Part shown: positions 23,093 to 36,865 of the stretch, in pieces | How positions within the stretch are numbered: the first letter of the stretch is position 1 | How the letters are laid out: every line of letters starts with the position of its first letter | Origin: Rachycentron canadum | Lineage: Eukaryota > Chordata > Actinopteri > Carangiformes > Rachycentridae | Length of the DNA: 64,000 nt | Direction: 5' to 3' | Assembly (NCBI GenBank): GCA_038496675.1 | Contig: CM076660.1 | Span: 18,415,451-18,479,450, forward strand | The notes under the pieces: model-generated | Databases searched by the model: none | What the model was told of the DNA's origin: nothing | What the model saw: only the letters and a program-made list of their open reading frames with translations | Translations under genes and position numbers: made by a program

Positions 23093-26000
23093 ATTTATTT
23101 TTAGATTTTAGGATTAAAACACATCTTATCTGTGATGTTTCTTTCAATTTGAAAATGATATATGACTTTCAGTTCTGTTGACCTGTATTGAACTGAATAA
23201 ATTGGAGCAATATGGATGTGTTCAAAATGTTACATAGCCTGTAGTTTGTTTTCAGTCAAAGGTTTTTGACAAAGTTGAAGTGGATGAGCAGCCTTAAAGC
23301 GTAACTAAATGGACCCAAACATGCCTCAGTCCAGTTTGGGTAACAGTGCATGAGACACTGGTTTGAGCTCTATCCAGGTACATTTCCCATCCCTGAGTCC
23401 CATAAATTGATGTATACTTTCTTTTCCCACATAATTTCTTAAACCCAGGGGAACAGATTCTTCCCCTAGTTGGAAAACTCACCCCAAGACACAGAGCTAA
23501 TAATAAACTGAATTTAATGTTGGAATTTTTAATTAACATTGTGCTGTCGGGAACATGAAGAGTAGAATTTATTGTGCATCTAATGCACAAACAGGACAGA
23601 TTTGCAACAAAGAGCTTCGTCAACAGTGGTGCCATCTGCCTGAAAAAAATGTAAGGTTAATGGTGTGTTAATTTCCTGTCTCAAGTAATTTTCCCACCAC
23701 TTCATTTGGAATGTTTCAACTATCAACCCTCCTCTTGTTCCCACTCAATGTCAGTGATGTCTTGTTCAATGTGGCTGTTGTTATATGACATAATTTGGTG
23801 GTAAAAATCAGGTGCAGTCAAACCAGGAATGTTCAACCTTAATACCACAGACTGATGTGACATATAAAATCTTTTCTGACACAGTCTTTGCCATCACAAC
23901 TCACAATTATCTTTTGACTCAACTACCAAGTCTATTTCAGTTTTGAGATGTGCTTTTCTATTTTACTAGGCTGCTCGTTGATATTTACTGATTGTGATGT
24001 ATACTTTTGGTTTCTTTTGTCACTATAAATTACACCAATGGATTTACCACAGAATCATAACAAAGTGGCATGTGGGTGTCTCTCCCTTATTCAGAGCTTT
24101 GCTCACTTGACTCAAATCAGTCAGGAGGTCCTGACTGCAAAGACGAGTTAGGGAAATCGTTGTCATCTTTATGATATTCAGTCATTTCAGGAACATGAGC
24201 ATTGTTTCAGTCATTCGTCTCACTCTATCCATCCTTGTCATTTTATGCTGCAGTTATTTTCATAGTTGACCTGCTTTTTAACTTGTTCTTGTTCATTTTT
24301 TTTTCCTGAATAAATTTGTTAGTTGGCAAAAAATAAAAAGCAGTCTGTAGAAAAAAATGTTTTGAACTGGTGTTCATTCATGCATTATTGATAAGAAAGC
24401 AAAGAGGGGTGAGAGCGCGAGAGAGCGAGAAAGAGAAAATAACACCCCAAAGCCCCGAATTTTGCTTATATGCTTTTCACAGTGGGCGCAGCAGGCCCAC
24501 TCTACCAGCACATCACCAGTGAGAGAAAACACAGACATGTCCAGCTGTGAGGAGCATTTACAGCCTGACATTGGTAAGTAAAATGAGTTGTCTTCCACTA
24601 AAAGCACACGTGACGTTCAAACCACAGCATACAGATATGGAAAAGAGCAAGATTAGTTATTGCCTTAAATATGAAGTACAAGTACACAGCACAGTCAGCC
24701 TGAATTTCAAAATGCAACCAGTACTGTGCCTTCTGAGTCAGTGACATTAGGATACTAACTGACGATCAAACAATCTATATCCTCTGATAACATCCACCAG
24801 CTGATTAAGTATCAGATCAATTTCCTTGTTGATGACTTTTCTTTAGTTTTGTCAAGAACTAAAGAAACAAGAACACAACATGATTACATTAATTTAAAGT
24901 CACTTATCTGGTGGAAGATCTTTCAAAGGCCAGCACAAGGTTTAGGCATTTCATTAACTGAGTTATTTATTTAAGAAAAAAAAAAGTGATCTCATCTGAT
25001 CACGACATGATCCCACCCAAAACAACATAGTTGTCACTCAATACAATGTCATCATATACTGTGAGGAGCACTCATGTGATGTAAGTTAGTGAAATTATTT
25101 GTATTGTCCATTTATTTGAAACATGTCTAACAATAGTAACCCGGTTACTAAAAGCAGCAAATCAACTGGTCCCAGTGTTGTGCGGATGTACTTATGTGTT
25201 TCCTATAGAGCTCTCTGCATCCTGTCTCCTCTCATTGTCGCCAGTGTCCACGCCACTTGGATAAACATTAACTGTTTGGTGGTGGATCTGATAAGGAGCC
25301 TGAATCACGTGGCTTTACTCCTGGATCCTTCCACCCACTGTGCTTCTCACCAGCTTGTCAGTGCATCTAATCCTCTGAAAGACAGGATGTTCTTTAAATT
25401 CACCTGTGGGTTTTTTTGCATGAGATTTCAGGAAATAAAATGCACAACAGCAAAGAAAAGAAGGGACTTTTCTGCACTGTGCTTTCATGTCTTGCTCACT
25501 AATGTCAGGCCAAGCAGAAGGAAGGAGAGTTTCTTTGGCTCACTGCTTGTACTACAAGTTGTGCCCAGTGAACATGTGTTACAAGGTGAAACCGGTCATT
25601 GAGGCAGCTCGCTGTGTGCCCCCTACCCCCGCTCTACATTGTCTATGGCAGCACAGTCCTTAGTTCAACACGGACATGTTGCATTAAAACACTTGGGATC
25701 TTTTCAGCATCTCCTAATTGCTCTAAAAAGCAATATTTAATGCAATAAAAGACAAAATACAACCTAATGAGATAATGCAGTTCTCATCATGAAGTAAAAT
25801 ACCAAACACATCATAAGACCATAATTCTCTGGCAGATTAAATGAGGCATTACATCTAATATTAGTCACTAATAGATTATGAAGTGAGTAGAACATTATAA
25901 ATGGATTTGTAAATGTGTTGCTGAAAGAGGTTAAGATGCAGGAAGCAGTTGGTATTTACACAGTTGTGACATGAGTTTTTTATCTGACCTTCCAGCAAAA

Positions 26001-28074
26001 ATCTCGAAGGCAGGAATTGACAGAAATATGAAGATATTCATTTACTGTTTTATTATAGTATAGATTTTCATTATTTGCTTAAATTCTGTATCTTATTTTC
26101 ATAGTCTGTTTTTTAGCATAAGGTTTAATTGCTGTTTGACACCTTGGTGCATTACTGGTTTTCTCTTTTCTAAAACTACACAATGCCGTCTCCCTCCAGA
26201 GATATGAATGTGTGGCAAGGAGAAGCCCAAATAAGGGTTTAGCTGCACTGAGGGGTCCAGAGAGGCTCAGTCAGACAGCACTAGTGGCAGATTGGCTGAG
26301 TGGGCGCACACATGACAGAGTAGGAAGTCATCTCTTAAGTCCTGCTGTGCCTCTGTGCCAAGGTTTCACACTGCCAAAGCCCAGGCTGTGATCAGGAGCC
26401 TGCAGAACCACCACCACCACCACCTCAGCAGAGACCCGCTCATTCCTCCACACTTTATATGTGGATACTTTCCTACAGCAATGCTGAGTTTCAGGAGATG
26501 GTTATTTCTGTTGTAGCTGTACATGTCAGACCTCAAGGAGCAGAACAGGTTTTCAGCTTGCCATCTGTTAGATGTGTTTGTCAGAGCTGGTAGTTTTATT
26601 GGTCGGCAGGATTTCTGAGGTGTAATTCTGTTGTGAATGAGTAAAAATGAAAAAAAAAAAAAAAATCCTTCCTTTTCCCTCCAGATAACATAACTTGTGT
26701 GTGGTGCTCCCAGTGGACACAGTAACACAGATGCTTCTGACACCATAATGTGTGAGATGACGGTGCCTGAGCTGCACAGGCTCGATCGATTTTCATTCCA
26801 GTTCGCAATCCTCTCCCTGTCCAAACTGGGTGAAGAAGAAATACTGCATGAAGGCTGTTATTGCATCTGACCCTGAGAAACAGGCAGTAGCTATGGATTA
26901 CAATGGCTTCAACATGTCAGCAAAATTCCAAGCAAACTGCCTCAATATCCTGTTCATTCACAATCCTGTTGTCACTTCTACCTGCGTAGGTAAGGCACAA
27001 AACTGGCTAAAGACTAACTGTTCCCTGCAACCTGTTAATGGTCATCACAGGTCATGTGGCTGGAGCTGTGGAGGGAAACATAATAGCTTTCATGGGAGCA
27101 GGGCAGAGCAGAGGTCAGCGACCTTTATGGTAGATTTGGATGCATCATCATTTCTAGTGACAGGAAGCAGGTGTGCCACTATTTGCTGCTCACATTTTTG
27201 TGCTATACTTGGTTGATTAATAATGAATAACATGACTATGTAAGGGATAGTTTGCATTAGAAACAGAGCACTGTAGACATTTTAGAGAGCTTTATCAGAT
27301 GCATAGTGACTGCTGTTATGCATGATCAAAACTGCTTTGTTAAAAAATAATTTTTTTCAGAATGTTTTCTCTCTCATGAGCAGGTTTGTTTTGAGGCAAC
27401 AATTCTGGGTTTTGGCAGCCTCAGGTAGAACATGCACACTGACTGGGGGCGGCTGATTTCGCTCCATCTTTGTCCTCGCTGTGCTAGTGTGACTGTGGTG
27501 CATGAGAGAGGAAGACTGAGTTGGAGGGAAGAAGAAGAGGAGGATGAAGAGGACCAAGAGGAATAAAGACAGAGAACAAGCATTTCCTCATGTCTTTGCT
27601 CATTGTTCTCATGTGAAAATCCGAGCATTGAATAATTCATAGCCTGTGGGAGGTGAATAATGAATATGTTCAAGTGATTAAAGGATACATGCTGATCAGC
27701 TAGAACGAGAGAGAGGAGGGCTTCCCCCGCTGAGCGAGATCTCACCTGCTTCACTGACAGAAAAGAAACAAAAGAAGGCTCCAGTTGAGGAGCTAAAATA
27801 GCACAGAGGGTTCAACCTGGACAGTGAGCTGGATGCAAACACAACATATACACATGCGCTCCTTGATGCTACTTTTCTCCCTAAGCTCTCTGAATACCAT
27901 AAAACTGTGTAAATGGAGTGAAAAGGAGAATCCATGTTTAAAGATGGTGAATAATGCATCACTGCAACATCACGCAGAGCTGTGTCTGCATGCAGGGGTT
28001 TCCTGTACAGAAAGGGTTGGAAGGAGAGTTGGTGCATCTGGGGTTTAGCTCCCTCTCCCTAACACTCTCTATTT

Positions 28075-28076
<2 letters not shown>

Positions 28077-28115
<39 letters not shown>
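28077..28115. repeat. (GT)n microsatellite
   Basis: About 19 uninterrupted GT units. Confidence 0.95.
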
Positions 28116-28117
<2 letters not shown>

Positions 28118-30266
28118 CATGCAAATGAGTCTCTGTGAAGCTGTGCGTGCGTCTGCACTCACACATCTGAGCCCATGCATGTGTGGTTGTTTTTGCAAAA
28201 CATGGGTCATTGGTTCCAGTGTAAAAAGTCACTCCTCACATCCACCCACACAACACCCACTGTTGCACAACTATTCTAAATATACACCTCACATGTATGT
28301 GAAGAAGCAACACACCCCCAGGCAAGACAAAATAGCACACTGCACACTGTCTTACTCACTAAAGTCATGTAGGAGGGATGTACATGTGGGCTGGAGGTTA
28401 TAACCTCCAGTTTCGTTGAATCCATGGCAAAACACCAGGGAGCAGCCCAGCATGCGAAGTGCAGTGGTGCTATTGAGTCAGTATTTTCTTGTATGCGAAC
28501 GTGTTCAACAGCATGTATCATGACAAAATGAGAGGTGTGTGTGACAACGCCCAATGGAGTGAATTGATCTGTGCTTATTTCAGGCAGTGCTGAGGATTTC
28601 CCTTTTTAATGACGCCAAGCAGCTGGGTGCCCATTCAGCAGGGGCTACAGGAACAAATCATACTGACATCACACACTCACACACACATAATGAAGAAGTA
28701 TGCAGGTGTAAAGGTTACATATTGTGCAGTTAAGTCTACTATGGCTCAGGATGAAAATAGCTGCAGTTAGTGTAAAAGGGATTTTTGAAGACTTCCCTAG
28801 CACACTTTAAATGCTGACTGGAAAATGTTGATCAAAAGGGAATTAGATGATTCACTTTCTCAATTTTCAAACAAAATGAAAACACTCAAAAATGTATAAA
28901 TAAATAAAAAAGTACCTGCAATGGCAAATAAATTGAATTAAAAGGATATTTATGATAAGAAATAAATGAATTAATCTACATATTTAAAAGGCAAGAAGAT
29001 GCTGAAGATGTTGAATATACAATTTACTGATTTTTTAAAAGTGAATTAAGTGAGTTCTTGTCTACACTGGATTTTGAGGTCTTATAACTTCTTTTTTATG
29101 TTGTGCTGGGTGAACAGACTCATGTCTGCCAACTTAAATGTTTTAATGGTTGTCGTGTCAACGACAGGACCTTATAAATCAGCATTGGTTTTATCTGCTT
29201 TGTGGATGGGGCAGGAATTCACCTCTTTTAGAAATGTCATGGCTGAGGTGTTAACAAACAATTGTCTGTTTTTCAGCAGAAGTGCAGCAACATTGGCTTT
29301 TTGTTTCTGGCCATAAGGTGAAGCTGATTTCAATAGTTACTCTGCTTTCAGCTTTGTCTTGGTCCGTTCTGAAAAAAACATCAAGGCCTTTAGATTCTAA
29401 ATGTTTCCCTGTGTTTTCTAGCGAGTTGCTGATGTCTGTCTGTCTGATGTTTGCTGGATAGGCCAATGATGAGAGTGGTGAGACTGAACAATGGATGAAA
29501 ATGAACTTTGAGTCGCTAAAACACTGTTTAGAGCTGAGGGGACCTGAGTAGTTGGGTCATAATTTCACTATGTTTGACTCCTTTAACATTACAATTAGCA
29601 GGCAATTGTTCATATGAAAATATTGGTGAATGCAACATAAAGGTCACAGCTAAAACCTGCAGTATCTGAGTTGCTTCCCAATGTGTGTGTGCCTGTTCTG
29701 ATTGGTCCAGGCTTGACAGAGCAGAGGTCCATGCTCCTGGTGAGGGTCAGTGGTCAGAGTGGACTAGCGTCATGGGGTCTTCAGCTGTGAAAATAAATCA
29801 GTGTTCCCGTTTTACTTGTTTAGAATCATTAAAGCTGAAGCAGATGCAGCTCCCCAGTCACATTCCTTCACATGACCTGGAGGTATAAAAACACGAGACC
29901 AATATGTGATTTCACAGGACACATTTTTAATGAAGAAAAGAGTGATCTAACTCAAGGAAGGAAAATAGATGAATGCAGGTGAGTAAGCACCATCACAGAC
30001 AAAGCTCTGTGTCATGAGTAATTTATCACGTCGACTACTAATCATAGTTGTTGCATTTGTCACACATTTCTAATATAAATTATTATTATTATTAGAGGAG
30101 TGGTAATCTGGAGAAATTCTGATCAGTGTTTGGTTCCTACACACAATCGAACACTCAACTTCCTCTTCCTGCTCCTGAGGAGACTGAATAAGAGTCCGGC
30201 GCTGCAGTAGAGACCTCACAGAGAGCGGACACGAAGGATGTCTGGGGAGCCATGTCTCATGAGTGC

Positions 30267-30290
30267 GCACACACAGACACACACACACAT

Positions 30291-30322
<32 letters not shown>
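30267..30322. repeat. (CA)n microsatellite, imperfect
   Basis: CA units with interspersed CG, GA and TA variants. Confidence 0.9.
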
Positions 30323-33300
30323 ATTCCTTGTTGGGAAAAGTGCATTCCACAGACTTGATGTCTCAGGATTCAGGAGCTTGCGTGGCAGCAGGTGTTGACC
30401 AGAGCTGCATCAGTCAGCTAAGTGAGTGAGCTCTCTGGTAGATAAGAGGACTCATCTATCTGCTTGTTTAGATGCTGAGAATTTCTCCCTGATAGTAATC
30501 TTCACAAATATGGCTTCTTTAAGGTGAGCCTGTGTCTGGAGTCCAGTCTTCATGATTTGTTAAACTAATCACCACATGGCTCCAGCTCTGCACTCCGCAC
30601 AAAGACATAAAAAAGCATCAGTTAATCTTTTCATCTTATTCTCACAAACCAAAATGTCAGTTCCTTTGAGATGGATTTTACAAAACAAAACCTATATATA
30701 GGGATACCCATATTTTGCATTTTTAGAGCTATAGAAAAAATATAATTATCTCCTGAGATAAAATGCTTTCTTGGTGTCATACGTGTCACTTTACAGCAGA
30801 AATATCCTTGTGACGCAGTTATGTTCCCACATACACCTCCACAGAGGTTGGCTTCCTGTATCACTGCCCATGCATTTATTGTTCCTGGCATGAATGCAGC
30901 AAACAATTTTCCTGCTCTTTGTTTGTGCTAGCAACAAGACTTAATCAGTGTTTATGATCATATCAACACAGAGGGATTTCTTCTCAGAAGGTGGTGCCAG
31001 CACACTGCAGGGTCACCAGTGAGCTCAAGCATGTATCTGGCTGAGAGTCTTTGCTGACGAGCTAAAGTCATGTAGCAGGCGAACTCACTACCTGTCTGGC
31101 TTGATACAGCAGACTTTTTCTCCCTCCCTGTCGCATCCTGGTGAATAGTTCTGTGGCATGACGTTACACTGCTTTGGTTACCAAATTCCCAGGGTGGACA
31201 AGGTGTCGCTACCTTTTCCTCATTGGGACTCAGTGACGTTTTGTCACAGAAGCTGTACTTCTCCATTTTCCTGTGCTTTTCAAACAGGCAGGTCTATTAA
31301 AAGAGACAATAAAGTGATGTTCTGAGAAAACTCCTTTGTGCCAAGTCCACACCTCAAAAAGAGCTCTGCTTCAGTAAAAACTGAAACTTAACGTAACTGG
31401 GCTTGCACAGGTTACACAAGTTTACAAGAAGATATCCTGAAAGAAATTAAAGCAAACTGTGACACTTTTAAACCCACATGTTAATGTAAATAAACTAGTG
31501 AATAATCCCTTGCTGTGTGCAATACTGGTTTTTGTTCCTGTCAAACCAAACCACCAACCAAGAATTCAGTAAAAATATTCTTTAGCTGAAGTTTTAAAAT
31601 CACAGTTTCAAAGTGATTACCCCTCAGAAAAAATATGCAGATTATATGTCATATCACCAGTATCAATCAACACTGCAAAACATGTAGAAGAAAAATCCTT
31701 GACACAGATTTAAAATGAAAACATTCAAACTGCACTACTTCATCTTCCAATAAACTTAAATGAACAACCATTTAATCTGACAAGAAAACCTCCTGGTCAC
31801 CACTTATCTTCACCTTGAAGATTTGAAAGAAATCTATATGCATAATGTGGCAACAAACTAGGTCACTCTATGTATAGAAAAGGAAGGAAAAGGATTTTTT
31901 AGAGTACAAACTCAATCTCCCTCCTTTTCAGCTTCATGTACAGTCAGTGTGGTTGTATGTTGTATGTATGTGGCCAACGTGGGGTTTAAGGTCTAGGGAA
32001 GGTTACAGTTGAATAGGCAGTGGCAATGAAGGGGAGAGGACAATAACCATGAGAGAGTCGTGGCCTTGTGTGCAGACCACCACCACAATAAACAAACCAC
32101 GGTGAAACATCTGGAAATGCATAGAAAAACAAGGTTTTAGGCTACAAGTACAACAGTCCTGCAAGATATCCCCTTAGATTTGCCTTTTAATAAAGTGCTC
32201 TTACTCACATGGAAAAAAATAGATGATTTTAATTATACCACACTGCCTGTCAGTTGTCTCGACCTGACCTGACTGAAGAATATGAAATCAGCAGATGACG
32301 TATTATTTTCCTTATCTCCAGTTCTCTAACTCATTCACTTCCCCCCCCAACTGAAAACAAACATGATTCTGGGTGTCTATCTCACATCCTCCCTCTGTGG
32401 TGGGTGCGTGTGATGTCACTGTCCCTCACCCTGAGCCCCTATAGAGACTCCTCACCTATGGCATCCTGTGTTGGCTGAGGTCGTGACCCGAGCCCCATTC
32501 ACACAGTGTGTCTGAGACCTGTGAGTCAGGGTGAGCAGTTCAGGTCTGCGCCACACATCTGCAACCAAACAAATACCAGGAGAATTAGACAATGTTTGGC
32601 TCCATGGGGAAATGGAAAACCTCGCTCTGGTGTCAGTCTCCACAGCCCTACAAGCCTGTGAGTTTGGTGAAGTGTGGGCAGGTCAGAAGCCCCAATGATG
32701 GAAGGTTTTCTTAGTCACTTCATTAGACATTTGTGTGAAACATGTCATTGTCACTACCTGATATGATGTACACTATAAGCTTCATGAATTGTAAATAATA
32801 GCTTAGGTCATGATTAGTATTAATATTAATGTTTGAAAACCTTTGGGTATCAGTTTGTGAATTTTTCATATTTTTAATTCATTATATATTTTTAAGTTTA
32901 ACTTAATTAATTAATCAGGACGAATATTCAATGATCCGATTAAGCACAACCAAAACCTTCCATTTACTGCTGCAGTTTTGATGATATATAAGAAAATGAA
33001 AAACCCATAAATTTTCACTGATCATTTACTGAATTATTAGAAAGTCATTGGGTCATTTATAAAAGGTCATTTCCCACTTTATATGCCAGTCCTGGAGTTT
33101 AAATGTTACAAGGCCTTCAATAAACAGATTTTTCTCATAATGCCATGTTCATTTCAGGAACCTTCATAATTAACCAATTAACTGCGTAAAAAGGCAATGT
33201 AGGTTATGCTGGAGGTTGATATACAATAATACCTGGCAACATAAATGTTGATCTTTTAAGAGTAGCCATCCATGCTGTTATCTCTGTAACCACAGCAGTG

Positions 33301-34923
33301 CTCTGAGCTAAATGCTAATGCCAGAGTGCCAGTGACCTGATTGCACTAGATGAAAAGTTAAGGCCTCAGCAAAGTTAATACAATTAATCCTGAGGAGAAG
33401 GTGAACATCTGAACTGTTATACAAATGTTGTCAAGACATTTCACTCAAAACAACAAATGTTGAACTGCTAGTGGAGCAGGAGGAAAAGTCAGGGGATCAC
33501 CCAAGTCAGTAGGATGTTACTGTGCAGAACATATTTTCATTGGCTCCTCTGATCCTGTGCACTGTTGAAGCTTTATATATTCAGTTTAATATGCATGTGG
33601 ACATCTTTTGCACAATCCATAGCTTATCTGCCTGCACCACCTCAGCCCTGCACAAGTCTTTGGATCCTTGTATCCTTGTAATCAAGCCATTGATTACTGC
33701 TCATAAATGCATAAAAATGGCAGGGAGCTGCTTTTTTTAAAAAAGTCATTGTTCATTCACAGCCCATGCTAACACCACTGTCTCCCTGTGGAAGTGTATT
33801 TCTCGGTGAAGTGCACAAAATTCAAAAACATTGTGATTAAATTCTAAAAAGCCGCCGACTGTTGTGATAGGGCTCATAAGGAAATGAAGTGGGGAACCAG
33901 AAGCAGCGGAGCAGGCTGGAAGCCTTCTAGCTGCTGGAAAAGTTCTAGACAAAGATTGTGGGTTAACACAAATGTTCCTTGTCTCACAGCCAATTAAGCT
34001 CATCTCATTAAGAATTCCATCTGTGGTGAAAATTATATTTAATGAGATGCTTTAGATGCCTCAATGCAGTGAATCGCTGTCGGCAAATTATTTCATCAGT
34101 GATATTAAGAAAGGAAAACAGTCGCACAATTCGATGCCAACAAATGATACAGACCTACATGCTTACTGGACAACTAATGACATAATATGAGTCAAAGGTC
34201 ACATCCAGGGTGAGTGAGGCACCTCCCACCCTGCCCCATCAGTGGCGCCCCTGTTTTTATAAATAAACAACAACTCTTTTTTTCAGCTGGTGACAAAATC
34301 TCATCCCATTCTGGAGAATAATTCACGGCAGGATGTGTGAATGATAAATATTAATAATCCAGGGGCCCGATGTTTTGAGAGCCGCTCATCTGGGAGAGAA
34401 GTCAGGATCAGAAAAACCCAAACATGCTTCAACAAATGCCAACATAGCTGTGGGAAAAGATTTAGATGTGACAGATTCAGGAAAAACGATAACTCTTGTA
34501 TAGGTCAGTTTACAACTTAATCCGGCTGCTAAATGACCACTTTTAATATCTTTGCATATTTATTATTGTTGAAAAATGTATCTGTACATAAAGAGAATTT
34601 GTGAGCATGGAATGACAGTCAACAGTGAAGACCTCCCTAAAATTGCACTAAATTATTCAGGTGTAAAAGTATTTGTTTATTATTTGATTATAAATTATGC
34701 TCATTATATTCAGTGGTTTATTAGAGGCTTTAGAATAATCCAGCAACAGAATGAGTGAGTGTTTATCAATCCTGTCTCTTGTATGTGTGATCTTCAAGTT
34801 CATTTTTGTCTTTGGAAACTGTTGGAAATAATCTAGTGTGTGTTCTGCAGCATTTACTCAAATGACATATTATTTTCAACACCTTCACCTCTGTGGCAAC
34901 TGGACATCTCCTTCTACCAAGGA

Positions 34924-35667
34924 AGAGTGTGTGATGTGATTGACAGCTCCAAAAAATCATCTCCGAGGTGTTAAGGTGTAAAGACTGAGGTAGAGTCAAA
35001 GTGCAGAGCAACCAGGTATTTATTTATGAACATGTAGTGAAATATGACAAACAGTGTGGACCACAGGTGTGAGACCTTGATAACAACAGCAGGTAGCCCC
35101 TCTATAGGATGCCCCTGACTCAGCCCCTTTAACAGGGGCCCCTCATCCTCAGATAAAGGTTAAAGAGACAGAATTACATTAACACATTTCAATATAATTA
35201 ATATCATTACTTAAAAGAAATTCACACACCATGTTGAAGTCTGTTACCTTGAGTTTGAATTTGAATACATTCTTCACCCCCCCCCCCAATCAAACATTTG
35301 GTGGCTCTCAGAACCTGTAAGTGTTGTTCACGCCCCCCAGGGACCGTCCTGACCCCAACACCTTGGAGAGGAGACACAACAGCAGGGGCACTGTAAATGA
35401 CATTTCAGGATATTCTACTCAGACCTGTGTCTAAATATTCTACCAATTACAAATCTATGAGATAGATTTGCACTTTGATAATTTATGACTATGTTTCCAT
35501 AAATCATGTAAGTGGTCCATTGTTACACCAGGCTAAAAATAAGCTCAGTTTTTAAGCCAACATAGATGAATAAAGTCAACAGAAACAAACTGGGCTACTT
35601 ATCCATGACAATAGAGCAACATCTGCCGAGGAAGCCTGTGTGATGTAATTGAAAGCTCCAGAACAAC
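34924..35667. repeat. Two related direct-repeat fragments about 700 bp apart
   Basis: Fragments at 34924-34963 and 35628-35667 share GGAAG, then TGTGTGATGTRATTGA and AGCTCCARAA. They are probably remnants of one interspersed family; the element itself is not identified. Confidence 0.5.
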
Positions 35668-36843
35668 TGTATTCTTTATATTAATTGGTTGAAATTATTA
35701 TTTAAAAATGTAACTACACTTGTATTGTTTATATATGTATTTCATAGAAGCAACATATATATAGCCTTTTACCTGGCTAAAGGTGCATGACAGTTATCTA
35801 TGAATTTTACATGCAGCTTTGCTTGTTTGTCCTGGTCTGGCCCTTGGTATGCACGTGCATCCCCCCATGGTTGTATGTACAGTTCACAGGAGGAAGTGCA
35901 AAGGAGCTGGATTCACTTCTGGATGGAAGCAGGAGGATGAAATGTTCATCATCTGAATAAGTCATAATAAAACACTTACTCTATATAACCTTTTATATCT
36001 TTTTATAGCCTTTTTTTAGAAAGATCTTTTTGGCATCTAAACTTTGTGAGAAAAAAGATGGAAAGTGCAAAGTGATCCTGGTGCATGGAGCAGAGCTGCT
36101 CTCTGTTCTTTGAGTGTTGATTCTGTAAAACCATTGCTTTAAGTCTTCAAGCAGTCTTCCTCCCCCTCCTCGGATGTATATTATATAGTGAGTGTTTTAC
36201 ACCAGTAACTTATGCTTGGGGCTTTGGTGTCTTATTAGGTTTGTATGAACCGAGAAATCTCCCCCCAATCAACAGCTGTGCAGCTATCTGATGCTGACAA
36301 AAGTTGTCATCCGCACACTATCATACAGGGCAGAATGAGGACACCCAATTGCAGCTGATCACACATGCAAACAAACAAATGCGGCTTGGGGTATATGCGT
36401 GAAGGGGGCGGGGGGGATGAAATGAGACTTCACCCTGTGGGGTTCCAGCAAAATCCTTTGAAAAGTTCTTCACTTCTCATTCCAAATCAGCACAAAGTCA
36501 GCAGAAGCGAGGGAAAGTGAAGCCCCCTGTCCCCTTCAGAGCCGCAAAAAAAGGCTGAATGAACTTAAAGTGGACATCTGAGAGGCTCGCAGTGTCCAAA
36601 ACTGCACGGCAGAAGAACTAACTGCCAAGAGACAAGAGGACTGAGTGTGCATGTTTGATACGAGGTGATAAAGTCATTTGATATGTTATAATAATAGCAT
36701 CATATGTGCCTGGTTAATAACATAATGAGTGACAATCATATTTCAGCCCTGCAAGATGCAATTCACCACAACATTTGCAGTTCATTTTACAACTGTGTTG
36801 CATGTTCATAGGTTTCTTGTATACACACACAGTGCAGTGCAAT

Positions 36844-36865
36844 GTGTGTGTGTGTGTGTGTGTGC
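36844..36865. repeat. (GT)n microsatellite, short
   Basis: About 11 GT units. Confidence 0.9.

Larger units (their letters stand above)
22100..28300. other. Start of gene-free interval
   Basis: No exon of a recognisable protein is seen on either strand. Contents are a truncated interspersed repeat (22987-23092), a purine-rich patch near 24410-24440, a poly(A) run near 26650, a GT microsatellite (28077-28115), and otherwise unique sequence. The longest open frame (25123-25602, 159 codons) shows no domain or family resemblance and is treated as chance. Confidence 0.6.
28300..36840. other. Gene-free interval, middle part
   Basis: I find no coding exon. Contents are a CA microsatellite (30267-30322), an 11-C run near 35279, two related short direct repeats (34924-34963 and 35628-35667), and stretches of moderately AT-rich unique sequence that look like candidate conserved non-coding DNA (for example 28400-28680 and 33990-34400). 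Confidence 0.55.

Noticed and set aside
25123..25602. 159-codon plus-strand open frame in the gene-free interval
   Set aside because: No domain, no family resemblance, no splice context. It is plausible by chance in 23 kb.
27374..28048. Overlapping 113-126-codon minus-strand frames
   Set aside because: Low-complexity Ser runs and no homology; inside the gene-free interval.
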